This document shows positions 1-7,315 of a stretch of 10,793 nucleotides of DNA, piece by piece. The notes beneath the pieces were generated by a model. The model made no database searches and was not told the origin of the DNA. It saw nothing but the letters and a program-made list of their open reading frames with translations. The stretch comes from an uncultured Bacilli bacterium (lineage in GTDB: Bacteria > Bacillota_I > Bacilli_A > RF39 > UBA660): contig CANRQD010000039.1 of assembly GCA_947632685.1 (NCBI GenBank), positions 1 to 10,793 of the forward strand, read 5' to 3'. Both the position numbers and the translations under genes were made by a program. Numbering within the stretch: position 1 is the first letter of the stretch; each line of letters opens with the position of its first letter.

Positions 1-506
1 CATGTTAAAGGTTTTACTATCACACTTATATCTAAAACAGGTGCATTATGTGTCACAATCATATCTTGACCAGATATACTCATCTGCTTACTAATTCTTT
101 TAAAATTATTATATTTTTGAGAAAAATAATGAGGAGTTTGAACTAAAAATTCATCTGATCTTAAAATTCTGCTCTTTCCAAATATAACAGCGGAATTCTC
201 TTCTGGATTATTATAAGAAAATAGTAAGTTATAATAATCCATTGATGAACCATGAATTTTAAGTATCACACATAAAATAAATATTAATATAGCAATAAAA
301 TAACGAAATTTAATTATTTTTTTAAAAATAAAACTTGCTTTATTCCAAAAATATATTCCTATTATACAAAGTATTAAGCTAAACTCTATAACTAATAATA
401 TTTTATGCTGTGGATAAGTTTTATACATTGGAAGCATTGCAAAAATTAATACGCATATTGATATAAAACATTCTAAATATTTTAAATATTTTTGATACTT
501 TTTCAA
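1..506 (-). CDS. Multi-pass membrane protein, 3' end off the left edge (probable GT-C-like/DUF7657-type)
   Basis: The reading frame is open from a TTG at 504-506 to the window edge, giving 168 complete codons with no stop. The TTG was chosen because GGGAGG lies 7 nt upstream and no better start exists. The visible N-terminus has three hydrophobic segments (about residues 13-26, 36-52 and 65-80), each separated by basic stretches. An outward-facing stretch follows, with a GKSR.LRSDEF motif near residue 105 and then TPHYFSQ. From memory, an 'R.IRSDEW...TP...SQ' stretch after the first helices is typical of large uncharacterised clostridial and streptococcal membrane proteins thought to be GT-C-fold glycosyltransferases. 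That assignment is inference. It is the last visible gene of the glycan cassette, 62 nt after the SMR/EamA-like gene. It may be a second lipid-linked-sugar transferase, or alternatively a YfhO-like protein. Confidence 0.72.
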   Translation of the reverse strand, partial: MKKYQKYLKYLECFISICVLIFAMLPMYKTYPQHKILLVIEFSLILCIIGIYFWNKASFIFKKIIKFRYFIAILIFILCVILKIHGSSMDYYNLLFSYNNPEENSAVIFGKSRILRSDEFLVQTPHYFSQKYNNFKRISKQMSISGQDMIVTHNAPVLDISVIVKPLT

Positions 507-568
507 TTTGATACCTCCCATTATTATTGTAAATATAAATTTAAAATTTCATTTGAAATAATCTATAT
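507..568. other. 62-bp intergenic gap, no clear terminator or promoter
   Basis: This is the only sizeable gap inside the left gene cassette. It holds the ribosome-binding site of the next gene and a small ATTTCA-TT-TGAAAT inverted repeat (about 549-562 by eye). No U tract follows on the minus strand, and I found no convincing -35/-10 pair. Read-through from the upstream genes is therefore likely, and the left-edge gene probably belongs to the same transcript. Confidence 0.4.
514..519 (-). promoter_or_regulatory. Ribosome-binding site GGGAGG for the TTG-start membrane protein
   Basis: GGGAGG on the minus strand lies 7 nt before the TTG at 504-506. It is the main reason for accepting a TTG start for the partial left-edge gene, which has no ATG nearby. 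Confidence 0.7.
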
Positions 569-916
569 TTATTTTTTTAGTGCAATTAATATAACACCAA
601 ATATTACTAAAACTATTCCAATAACATTAATCAAACTAAGTGATTCTTTAAAGTAAAAGTATCCAAGTAATACAACTAATACCTGAACAATTGCAGTTGC
701 AATTGGTACAATATATGATAAATCATATGTTGCCAATAGTTTTTGCCATAAAAGAAAACTACACAAGTATAACACAAATCCAAGCGTTGTCATAAAACCA
801 ATTTTAAATATTATTTCATTCTTAAATGAAAGGGATAAATTATTACCTCCAAGTTTAAAACAAAAAAGTCCACCAGTCGTTAATACTATATAAAGTGCAG
901 TTAATAAAAATTTCAT
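569..916 (-). CDS. Four-helix SMR/EamA-like membrane protein, probable lipid-linked sugar flippase
   Basis: A 115-residue protein with four predicted transmembrane helices. The second half has the EamA/SMR signature: LSYIVPIATA, then a glycine-containing helix with YFYFKESLS, then a last helix with GIVLVIFGV. SMR-fold proteins export drugs, but ArnE/ArnF-type members flip undecaprenyl-phosphate sugars. Here a polyprenyl-phosphate GT2 and a DUF2142 transferase in the same operon favour a flippase (inference). Start: an in-frame GTG exists at 923-925, but it lies inside the ribosome-binding site AGGTGA (922-927). The ATG at 914-916, with 5-6 nt spacing, is therefore preferred. The stop of the upstream DUF2304 gene (926-928) overlaps that ribosome-binding site, suggesting coupled translation. 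A drug-efflux or other small-molecule role cannot be excluded. Confidence 0.85.
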   Translation of the reverse strand: MKFLLTALYIVLTTGGLFCFKLGGNNLSLSFKNEIIFKIGFMTTLGFVLYLCSFLLWQKLLATYDLSYIVPIATAIVQVLVVLLGYFYFKESLSLINVIGIVLVIFGVILIALKK

Positions 917-921
917 ATCAA

Positions 922-927
922 TCACCT
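922..927 (-). promoter_or_regulatory. Ribosome-binding site AGGTGA that decides the start at 916
   Basis: AGGTGA ends 5 nt before the ATG at 914-916. The GTG at 923-925 is part of this site, so it is unlikely to be the initiator. The site also overlaps the TAG stop (926-928) of the preceding gene. Confidence 0.6.
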
Positions 928-1252
928 ACTTATTTTTTTCTATTAAAATTGCAATCTCTTGTGCAAGCTCTATAATTTTTTGCTGTTGTTCTGAAATTTG
1001 CTTACTATTTCTAAATGTTATAAATAGTAAAAATATTATGCAAAGTATAAATAAAAGAGATGGTGGATAATCTATATTTAAAAACTCTGCAAATTTATCT
1101 ATGGAATAAGGAAAAACAGAAAGTACTATCATAATCATAGCAGCAACAATCCACCAAAAGCTTTCTTTAATAGAAAATTTCTTTTTTCGTACTTCATAAA
1201 CAATATAAATAAATACAATTACTGATAATATTATAAAATATATATTTTTCAT
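926..1252 (-). CDS. DUF2304 family small membrane protein, GacJ-like partner of the adjacent GT2
   Basis: A 108-residue protein with three hydrophobic helices: about 4-20, 33-50 with a WW pair and a conserved FPYSIDKFAEFLNI turn, and 64-82. A charged amphipathic C-terminal helix follows (ISEQQQKIIELAQEIAILIEK). This layout, with basic residues after helix 1, 'ESFWW', 'PPSLLF', and a C-terminal 'ELAQEIA' helix, matches DUF2304. From memory, streptococcal GacJ is a comparable small membrane protein that binds and stimulates the polyprenyl-phosphate GlcNAc synthase GacI. The same job for the neighbouring GT2 is inference. Its ATG shares one base with the GT2 stop (TAATG) and has AAGGAGG upstream, so the two proteins are probably made in a coupled ratio. 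Without enzymatic motifs, it is unlikely to be catalytic. Confidence 0.87.
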   Translation of the reverse strand: MKNIYFIILSVIVFIYIVYEVRKKKFSIKESFWWIVAAMIMIVLSVFPYSIDKFAEFLNIDYPPSLLFILCIIFLLFITFRNSKQISEQQQKIIELAQEIAILIEKNK

Positions 1253-1986
1253 TATAAATCCTCCTTATTTTTTCTTCTAGGATTTTGAATAATTATAAAC
1301 ACAATTGTATAAACCATATTAATCATATATTTAATAGGTTTTACAATACCACCATGCATGCTTTCTCCTGCCTCTCTAAGCCTCATTTTAACAGGTACTT
1401 CTTTTATTTTATAACCAGATCTTAACATTTCAATTACTAAATTAGCATCTGGAAACTCAGGGTAATTTCCCATTTTAGAATATCTCTTAATAACTTTTTT
1501 ATTTAAACATTGAAATCCACTTAAAGGATCAACTATTTTTTCTTTACAGAACAAATATACCATTTTTTCAAATAATTTTGTCCCCAGTCTTCTAAAGAAA
1601 GGACAAGGATAACCCATATCTTTTAAATATCTAGATCCTATAATAATATCATAATTACCCTTTTTAGCAACATCAAATAACTTAGCAGCCTCTTTAGCAA
1701 TATGTTGTCCATCTGCATCAAATTGAATCACATAATCATAATCATTTTGATAAGCATATTTAATTCCAGTTTGAATAGCCCATGCATATCTTAAATTAAA
1801 TACACCAGTAATACATTTAACACCATTTTTTTTAACTATTTCTTCTGTATTATCTGTCGAACAATCATTAATTACTAAAATATCAGCAAACGAAGCATCT
1901 TTCTTTAATTCTTTTAATACTTTTTCAATATTTTCTGCTTCATTATAAGCTGGGATAACAATTAATACTTTTTCCAATTTACTCAC
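1252..1986 (-). CDS. GT2 family polyprenyl-phosphate glycosyltransferase (DPMS/GacI-like)
   Basis: A 244-residue GT-A-fold enzyme. Visible motifs are IPAYNEAENI (11-20) for nucleotide binding, NDCSTD (40-45), the metal-binding DAD in FDADGQH (89-95), IIGSRY (115-120), DPLSGFQC (153-160) and an acceptor region around 178-205. One hydrophobic stretch near 220-234 probably sits on the membrane. The family moves a sugar from a nucleotide sugar to a polyprenyl phosphate at the cytoplasmic face. The particular sugar is not readable. A DUF2304 gene follows immediately and a GT-C-like gene precedes, so the product likely feeds side-chain addition outside the cell. The GTG at 1986 overlaps the upstream stop as GTGA, which favours coupling. 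However, AGGAG (1988-1992) lies only 1 nt away, so a TTG at 1975-1977 with 10-nt spacing may be the real start. Confidence 0.9.
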   Translation of the reverse strand: MSKLEKVLIVIPAYNEAENIEKVLKELKKDASFADILVINDCSTDNTEEIVKKNGVKCITGVFNLRYAWAIQTGIKYAYQNDYDYVIQFDADGQHIAKEAAKLFDVAKKGNYDIIIGSRYLKDMGYPCPFFRRLGTKLFEKMVYLFCKEKIVDPLSGFQCLNKKVIKRYSKMGNYPEFPDANLVIEMLRSGYKIKEVPVKMRLREAGESMHGGIVKPIKYMINMVYTIVFIIIQNPRRKNKEDL

Positions 1987-3533
1987 ACTCCTAATGATTT
2001 ACTAAAATACATATATATTGTATATATAGAATTCAAATTAATACATAATATCAATATAAAATACATTAAATTAGTTCTTTTGAAATTTATATATTTTTTA
2101 GTTGAAATAGCTGTCAAAAATGAGAGAAAAACAAATGGAATAAAATACCTGCCTTGTACCCCTTCAATAATTCTACCTCCTACTTTTGTCCAACTTAAAT
2201 ACATTGCACCAAGTACAGTATTAAATATAATAAAAACTAAAAAATTAATTATATATTTCTCATACTTTTTAAATTCATATTTACTCTTTTCTAAAAATGG
2301 AGCAATTACAAACATTATATATAATAATATAACAGAAATAAAAGCGCCAAAAATATTAAAACAACCTAAACTTCTACCTACAAACGTAATAAGATATGAT
2401 TCTTGATTCATAACAAGTGTGTTACTTAAAACTTTCAAATATCTTATTGGATTAGAAATAACTCCTTTTAATTGTTTTATAGAATCAATATTATTCTCCT
2501 TATTATAATCTAGATGTAGATATACACTATATTTAGAAATTTGTATATAGAAAAATATTGAGCAAAAAAAAGATAGACACATAATTATATACAAAAGATA
2601 TTTATTCTTTTTATCAGTATTTTTGATTTTTTTATTCAATAAAAATATTAAAAATATCATTGGAAAATATACTATTTTAGAAGATGCAATAATAATCATT
2701 AAAACACCTAATATAATAATCTGTTTAAGAAATAACTTATTGTACTTTTCATTAAACTTTAAATATAAAATATAACTAACAAATAATAAAGATGTACAAT
2801 TAAGAAGAGAATCACTTGAAACTGAAGTATTTTGTTGCATAATCATTGGAGTAAACATATAAACAAACATAAATAATTTTCCTATAGGTATATATTTCAA
2901 AACTAAAAATCCAGTTAATATAAATATCAAAAAATTTAAAAATCTAGCTAAATAAAATCCTAAATAAATAGACATATTAAATAATTTAGCAATATTAACT
3001 CCAAGACTTGGTATGATATAATCTATAAAAGCATATCCCCCCCCTGTATCAAAATGACTTTTAACTTTATTATTATAATTAGTTTTTTTACTTAAAGCTT
3101 TATAAAGCTCTTGATAATTATTAATTCCTTTTAATGAACTTTTTTCTAATGTATCAGGGACATACATAATTGGTATATTTTTTTTAGTCATAGTTGGAAA
3201 AAAATCACCTTCAGCTACAGTATAAACTTTAACAAAATGAGAACTTTCATCTGGCACTTGGTTAGGAATTATTAAAGTTGTATATGAAAAACCTAATGGT
3301 ATAACCAATACTAAAAATAAATATTCTAGTTTTTTATAATATTTTATAAAAAGTAAAATCATAATTAAACTAAGTAAAATACCATTAATTATAAATAAAT
3401 ATTTATAAACAACATTTAAAGTTATAGCTTTTTTTAACATTATAAACACATTAATTATTGATAAAATAAATTCCATAGAAAACAAAATTTTTCCACTATA
3501 TTTATAATCTAATATTTTATTAATCGTTTTCAT
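1983..3533 (-). CDS. DUF2142 polytopic membrane protein, probable GT-C glycosyltransferase; contains a G8 tract
   Basis: A protein of about 516 residues with roughly ten or more membrane helices. After the second or third helix comes a long outside loop with NQVPDESSHF (about residue 92 on), the hallmark acidic motif of DUF2142. Near the C-terminus is GVQGRYFIPF, also typical. The fold resembles GT-C enzymes, which transfer sugars from polyprenyl-phosphate donors on the outer face with an acidic pair such as D-E here. The acceptor is probably the exported polysaccharide (inference). Start: a TTG at 3537-3539 is in frame, but AAAGG (3542-3546) is spaced 8 nt from the ATG at 3531-3533, so the ATG is used. 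It starts inside the last codons of the double-GT2 gene (14-nt overlap) and ends in a 4-nt overlap with the next gene. Codons for GGG near residue 165 form an uninterrupted G8 run. Confidence 0.87.
   Translation of the reverse strand: MKTINKILDYKYSGKILFSMEFILSIINVFIMLKKAITLNVVYKYLFIINGILLSLIMILLFIKYYKKLEYLFLVLVIPLGFSYTTLIIPNQVPDESSHFVKVYTVAEGDFFPTMTKKNIPIMYVPDTLEKSSLKGINNYQELYKALSKKTNYNNKVKSHFDTGGGYAFIDYIIPSLGVNIAKLFNMSIYLGFYLARFLNFLIFILTGFLVLKYIPIGKLFMFVYMFTPMIMQQNTSVSSDSLLNCTSLLFVSYILYLKFNEKYNKLFLKQIIILGVLMIIIASSKIVYFPMIFLIFLLNKKIKNTDKKNKYLLYIIMCLSFFCSIFFYIQISKYSVYLHLDYNKENNIDSIKQLKGVISNPIRYLKVLSNTLVMNQESYLITFVGRSLGCFNIFGAFISVILLYIMFVIAPFLEKSKYEFKKYEKYIINFLVFIIFNTVLGAMYLSWTKVGGRIIEGVQGRYFIPFVFLSFLTAISTKKYINFKRTNLMYFILILCINLNSIYTIYMYFSKSLGV
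3037..3044 (-). repeat. Poly-G tract (G8 on the coding strand), candidate slippage site
   Basis: The plus strand reads eight C in a row, so the coding strand has GGG GGG GG within Gly-Gly-Gly codons of the DUF2142 gene. By eye the next longest G or C run in the window is about five. The surrounding DNA is extremely AT-rich, so an eight-base G run is a strong outlier. In the given sequence the gene is in frame. Losing one G leads to TAG about five codons after the tract. Gaining one leads to TAA about fourteen codons after it. Both cut the protein at roughly one third of its length. Confidence 0.7.
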
Positions 3534-5697
3534 AATCAATGCCTTTATCTAATACAAAACTCTTTTTTTTACTAAAATTGCAATTATAAAATGGATCATT
3601 ATCAATATATTTTTTCCACTTTTTTTTCATATAATTCTGTTCTTCTAAAAATTTTTTATATTTTTCAGTAGTAGTATCAAGTCCCCTTGTTTTAGATTCA
3701 TAGTGATATAACTCAACTTGTGGAATATAAATATTATAATATCCTTTAGTAAGTAATTTCAAATTGAAATCTATATCATTATATGCAACCATCAAATCTT
3801 CTTCAAGTCCACCTACTTCATTATATTTTTTACGTGACACCATAAAACAAGCACCTGTATTTGCACTATAATTATGTGGAAGTGCAATCCTACCATAAAG
3901 ACCTAAATCATGCCTTTCTGAATTCAAAAATGCATGATTAGCAATCCCACCAACACCAAGTACTACTCCTGCATGCTGGATTGTATCATCAGGATATAAA
4001 AGTTTTACACCAACTGTACCAATATGTTTTTGCATTGCATAACCGACCATTGTCTTTAACCAATCTTTTGTTATAAGCAAAGTATCATTATTAAGTAAAA
4101 CTATATAATCACTTTTACAAGTTTTAACTGCAATATTATTAATTTTAGAATAATTAAATGGCATCTTAGCTTCTACTACTCTAAAATTTTTATATTTTTT
4201 CTTATATTCTTTTATTAAATCAAATAATTCTTTTTCAGTACTATCATTGTCAACTAAAACTACTTCATAATTTTTATAATTTGTTTTTGAAAAAATTGAT
4301 TCTAAGCATTTACGAGTATCTTCTGCATGATCTCTTGTAGGTATAATAATAGAAATACTAGGTTCTTTATCATACAAATATTCAATTATATAATGAATAT
4401 GTGAAATAGATACTTTTCCTTTTATTCCACGTCTTTTTAAAGCATCTTCAACTGATTTAACACCAGCTTCTAGCGCATAACTTTTACTACTAATTTTAAC
4501 TGCAGTAGAACCTGGAATCATTCTCCAATGATATAAAACCTTTGAGATATGTGCAATACGATTTGTTTCTTCAGTAAATCTTAAGAATAAATCATGATCT
4601 TGACTTCCTTCATATCCTACTCTAAATCCCCCAATTTTATCTACAATACTTTTTCTAAGTACACAAAAATGACAAATATAATTACTACCTAATAATGTAT
4701 CGGGAGCAAAATCAGATTTAAAATGTGGTGATTTAAATTTACCATCCATGTCAAGTTTATCTTCATCACTATAAATCATATCTAATTTTTTATTTTCATT
4801 CAACTTTTTAACAATTTGGTATAAAGCATCAGGTGTGATTAAATCATCATTATCCATAAGCCCGATAAATTCACCTGTTGCTATTTCTATTGCACTATTA
4901 GTAGCACGCGAGATATGACCATTTTTCTTTCTATAAACAATTTTAATACGCTTATCTTTTTTCTCATATTCTTTTAAGGTTTCAATTGTTTCATCTAAAG
5001 TAGACTTGTCATCAGCAAGACATATTTCAAAATTAGTATATGTTTGATTTAAAATTGAATCCAGGCATTCACTTAATAATTTACGACTAACATTATATAC
5101 CGGAATAACCATAGATATTTTAGGATTATAACTAAATTTTTGCACTTTTTCTTCTTGAATACAGTGTGTTTTAATCCAAAAAGCATAATCCTTAGGAACA
5201 CCAGGATCTAGAAATATTCCATTACCAAAAATTTCATTTATCTTATTTCTAAAATCTTTAAGATATTTTCCCCAAAGTGATGGTGGTACAAGCAAATGAT
5301 ATTCCCTCCATAAAAATCTAATTCCTCTACCAAAGGCAATAAGGAAATTTCCTAATATCTTAAACTTACTTTTTATTTTTGAAAATATAGGAAAAACACT
5401 TTTTCTAAATTTACTTTTTAGCCTATGTAATAAAGAATTAATTCTTGTACAAATGAGTACTTCTTTACCATTTTTTACTAAATAGATTTCAATCATTTTA
5501 TCATTTTTAGAAATTGGCACTTCTAAACAAAATACGAAATCAGCTATAGGTAATATTTCATTATAATTTACCTTTTTTCCATCTATTTTTATGACAACAT
5601 CATAAGATAGGTCAGTTAAACAACCATGAACAACAAATTTAGAATTTCTAATTCCATATACATTAGCTTCCTCAATATGTATATAATCTTTTAACAT
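3520..5697 (-). CDS. Tandem-domain GT2 glycosyltransferase of polysaccharide synthesis
   Basis: A 725-residue cytoplasmic enzyme. Residues 1-90 form a beta-rich region of unknown role, and 90-190 a basic linker (an LKSKFRKS-type stretch). GT2 domain 1 spans about 193-420, with MVIPVYN, LADDKS, the metal site MDNDD (281-285), YSDEDKLD and the base region SQDHDL. GT2 domain 2 spans about 446-690, with IIPTRDH, LVDNDS, the metal site LNNDT (535-539) and AYNDIDF. Both domains keep their acidic motifs, so both could be active, giving two linkages or a repeating disaccharide (inference). Similar dual GT2 proteins occur in rhamnan and S-layer glycan loci next to ABC exporters. The ATG at 5695-5697 is 8 nt after AGGAGG, and that ribosome-binding site lies within the Glu-Glu codons ending the permease gene, so translation is coupled. 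The sugar donors cannot be read from sequence. Confidence 0.92.
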   Translation of the reverse strand: MLKDYIHIEEANVYGIRNSKFVVHGCLTDLSYDVVIKIDGKKVNYNEILPIADFVFCLEVPISKNDKMIEIYLVKNGKEVLICTRINSLLHRLKSKFRKSVFPIFSKIKSKFKILGNFLIAFGRGIRFLWREYHLLVPPSLWGKYLKDFRNKINEIFGNGIFLDPGVPKDYAFWIKTHCIQEEKVQKFSYNPKISMVIPVYNVSRKLLSECLDSILNQTYTNFEICLADDKSTLDETIETLKEYEKKDKRIKIVYRKKNGHISRATNSAIEIATGEFIGLMDNDDLITPDALYQIVKKLNENKKLDMIYSDEDKLDMDGKFKSPHFKSDFAPDTLLGSNYICHFCVLRKSIVDKIGGFRVGYEGSQDHDLFLRFTEETNRIAHISKVLYHWRMIPGSTAVKISSKSYALEAGVKSVEDALKRRGIKGKVSISHIHYIIEYLYDKEPSISIIIPTRDHAEDTRKCLESIFSKTNYKNYEVVLVDNDSTEKELFDLIKEYKKKYKNFRVVEAKMPFNYSKINNIAVKTCKSDYIVLLNNDTLLITKDWLKTMVGYAMQKHIGTVGVKLLYPDDTIQHAGVVLGVGGIANHAFLNSERHDLGLYGRIALPHNYSANTGACFMVSRKKYNEVGGLEEDLMVAYNDIDFNLKLLTKGYYNIYIPQVELYHYESKTRGLDTTTEKYKKFLEEQNYMKKKWKKYIDNDPFYNCNFSKKKSFVLDKGIDYEND

Positions 5698-5700
5698 GAA

Positions 5701-6474
5701 TCAAACCTCCTCAGCAAAACCTTTTTCAAGTTTTCTAAATATCATAAGTCCTAACAAAAATATAATTATAGCTATAATAATTAAATAAATTATTTCATTA
5801 AAACCAGGTACTTGGTGATATAGAAATATATCGCGATAAGCCTCTATTAATTCTGTAAGTGGATTTAAATAAAGTATCCATCTAACTTTTTCTGGAAACA
5901 ATGTAGTTTGATAAAGTATTGGAGTTGCATAAAATAACATATTAGTAAAAAAATTAATTATATACTCGCAATCTTTAATATAGATATTAATTGCGCTAAA
6001 GGCAAAAATAATACCCAGTGTTAAAAAAAATTGTAACAATGCAATTAAAGGTAAAAATAAAATATGCCAAGTAATTCCTACCCCACCAAATATACAAAAT
6101 AGTATTATAATAATGCAACTGATAAAAAAATTAATAAGTCCACTTAAAGCTACTGATATAGGAAGAATTTCACGTGGAAAATATACTTTTTTAATAATAC
6201 CAGCATTCATTCTAACAGTAATCATCCCTTGATTTAATACTGTTGTAAAAAATGTCCATGGAATAATACCAATTATTAAATATATTAAATAATTGTCAGT
6301 TTTTATTCTCATTATATACGGAAATACAATTGCATAAACTACAACCTGTAGTAGCGGATTTATAAAAGACCAAAGTATGCCAAGAAAAGATCCCTTATAC
6401 TTACCTCTTATTTCTTTTTTTACATTACTTTTTAATAATTCTCTATATTGATATAAATTATTTATTAACTGCAT
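5701..6474 (-). CDS. ABC-2 type polysaccharide exporter, membrane permease (Wzm/TagG/RgpC-like)
   Basis: A 257-residue permease with six predicted helices after a cytosolic N-terminal amphipathic helix. The N-terminal motif KGSFLGILWSFINP (27-40), the coupling stretch KKVYFPREILP (95-105) and LNPLTELIEAYRDIF (203-217) near the last helices are typical of the ABC2_membrane/Wzm family. The protein forms the pore that exports undecaprenyl-pyrophosphate-linked glycan together with the ATPase encoded just upstream. It starts one base after the ATPase stop, with its AAGGAG site inside the ATPase's Lys-Glu codons about 10 nt before the ATG. That order and coupling are standard for these pairs. Teichoic acid, rhamnan and other wall glycans use the same family. 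The adjacent glycosyltransferases, and the absence of tag/tar polymerase genes here, favour a hexose or deoxyhexose polymer (inference). Confidence 0.93.
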   Translation of the reverse strand: MQLINNLYQYRELLKSNVKKEIRGKYKGSFLGILWSFINPLLQVVVYAIVFPYIMRIKTDNYLIYLIIGIIPWTFFTTVLNQGMITVRMNAGIIKKVYFPREILPISVALSGLINFFISCIIIILFCIFGGVGITWHILFLPLIALLQFFLTLGIIFAFSAINIYIKDCEYIINFFTNMLFYATPILYQTTLFPEKVRWILYLNPLTELIEAYRDIFLYHQVPGFNEIIYLIIIAIIIFLLGLMIFRKLEKGFAEEV

Positions 6475-6475
6475 A

Positions 6476-7219
6476 TTATTTACACTCCTTCAAGTACTCA
6501 TCTATTACTACATCAATATCTCCATCCATTCTAATATGACCTTTATTAATCCAAATACCACGAGTACATAATCTTTTAACAGCATCTATACTATGGCTAA
6601 CTATAACTACTGTCTTATCACTATCACGAAGTTCTTTTAATTTATTAAAACATTTATCTTGAAAATGTTGGTCTCCTACTGCTAATATTTCATCAATAAG
6701 TAATATTTCTGCGTCAACATTTATTGCAACAGAAAAAGCAAGTCGCATATACATGCCAGATGAATAAGTACGGACTGGATTATCAATAAAATTTTCAAGT
6801 TCAGAAAATTTTATTATATCTTCAATTCTTTTGTCAATTTCACTATGGGTAAGACCAAAAATAGATGCATTAAAGTAAATGTTTTCCCGTCCTGTAAAAT
6901 CTTCGTGAAATCCTGCACCAAGTTCTAAAAGAGATGTAAGTTTACCATGAGTTATAATTTTACCTTTGGTTGGATATATAATTTTTGTCATTAATTTTAA
7001 TAAAGTACTTTTACCACTACCATTAACACCAATTAATGCAACAGTTTCACCCTTTTTAATATTTAAATTTATATTTTCTAAGACTACCCTATCCTCAGAA
7101 TTGTTTTTTCTTTTCCAAAAAACTAGTCTTTCTTTTAATGTATTAGCTTTATCATAAAATACTTTAAATTTTTTAGTAACATTTTCAACTTTTATAACAT
7201 AGTTATCATTTTTAGTCAT
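6476..7219 (-). CDS. ABC polysaccharide exporter ATPase, short form (Wzt/TagH/RgpD-like, no C-terminal domain)
   Basis: A 247-residue ABC ATPase with all motifs intact: Walker A GVNGSGKST (64-72), a Q-loop region replaced by the family's LLELGAGFHEDFTGREN (97-113), signature YSSGMYMRLAF (152-162), Walker B ILLIDE (172-177), and switch His in VSHS (207-210). 'LELGAGFHPE-FTGREN' is specific to O-antigen/teichoic acid exporter ATPases. Many relatives, including E. coli O9a Wzt and RgpD-type proteins, carry an extra C-terminal glycan-binding domain. This one ends right after the nucleotide-binding domain, so export is probably not gated by recognition of a chain end. The ATG at 7217-7219 has GAGGTG 7 nt upstream. 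It is the first gene after a 175-bp AT-rich gap with promoter-like sequences and likely opens the export/glycosylation operon. Confidence 0.94.
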   Translation of the reverse strand: MTKNDNYVIKVENVTKKFKVFYDKANTLKERLVFWKRKNNSEDRVVLENINLNIKKGETVALIGVNGSGKSTLLKLMTKIIYPTKGKIITHGKLTSLLELGAGFHEDFTGRENIYFNASIFGLTHSEIDKRIEDIIKFSELENFIDNPVRTYSSGMYMRLAFSVAINVDAEILLIDEILAVGDQHFQDKCFNKLKELRDSDKTVVIVSHSIDAVKRLCTRGIWINKGHIRMDGDIDVVIDEYLKECK

Positions 7220-7252
7220 AATATGACACCTCGCACAACATATACTACTAAA

Positions 7253-7258
7253 ATTATA
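7253..7258 (-). promoter_or_regulatory. Candidate extended -10 (TGA-TATAAT) upstream of the ABC exporter
   Basis: TATAAT preceded by TGA on the minus strand. At 17-nt spacing the -35 is poor (TTTATC). A start about 7 nt downstream would give a short leader of about 27 nt ending at the ATPase ATG. In DNA this AT-rich, TATAAT arises by chance, so this is only a candidate. Confidence 0.35.
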
Positions 7259-7315
7259 TCATATATAAAATAAAAGATAAATTACTTTATAAAAAATATT
7301 TAACTATTGAATACT

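Noticed and set aside
549..562. ATTTCA-TT-TGAAAT inverted repeat as terminator or operator
   Set aside because: The loop of 2 nt is too small for a stable hairpin and no U tract follows on the transcribed strand.
1826..1833. A8 run (coding strand) in the GT2 gene, and another near 3563-3570 in the double-GT2 gene, as slippage sites
   Set aside because: A/T runs of this size are common throughout this genome's coding DNA, so they do not stand out as the G8 run does.
2080..2406. Plus-strand open frame of about 108 codons
   Set aside because: It lies opposite the DUF2142 gene, has no ribosome-binding site, and reads like the complement of membrane-helix codons.
6966..7157. Plus-strand open frame of about 63 codons
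   Set aside because: It is fully antisense to the ATPase Walker A region, with no recognisable protein features or ribosome-binding site.
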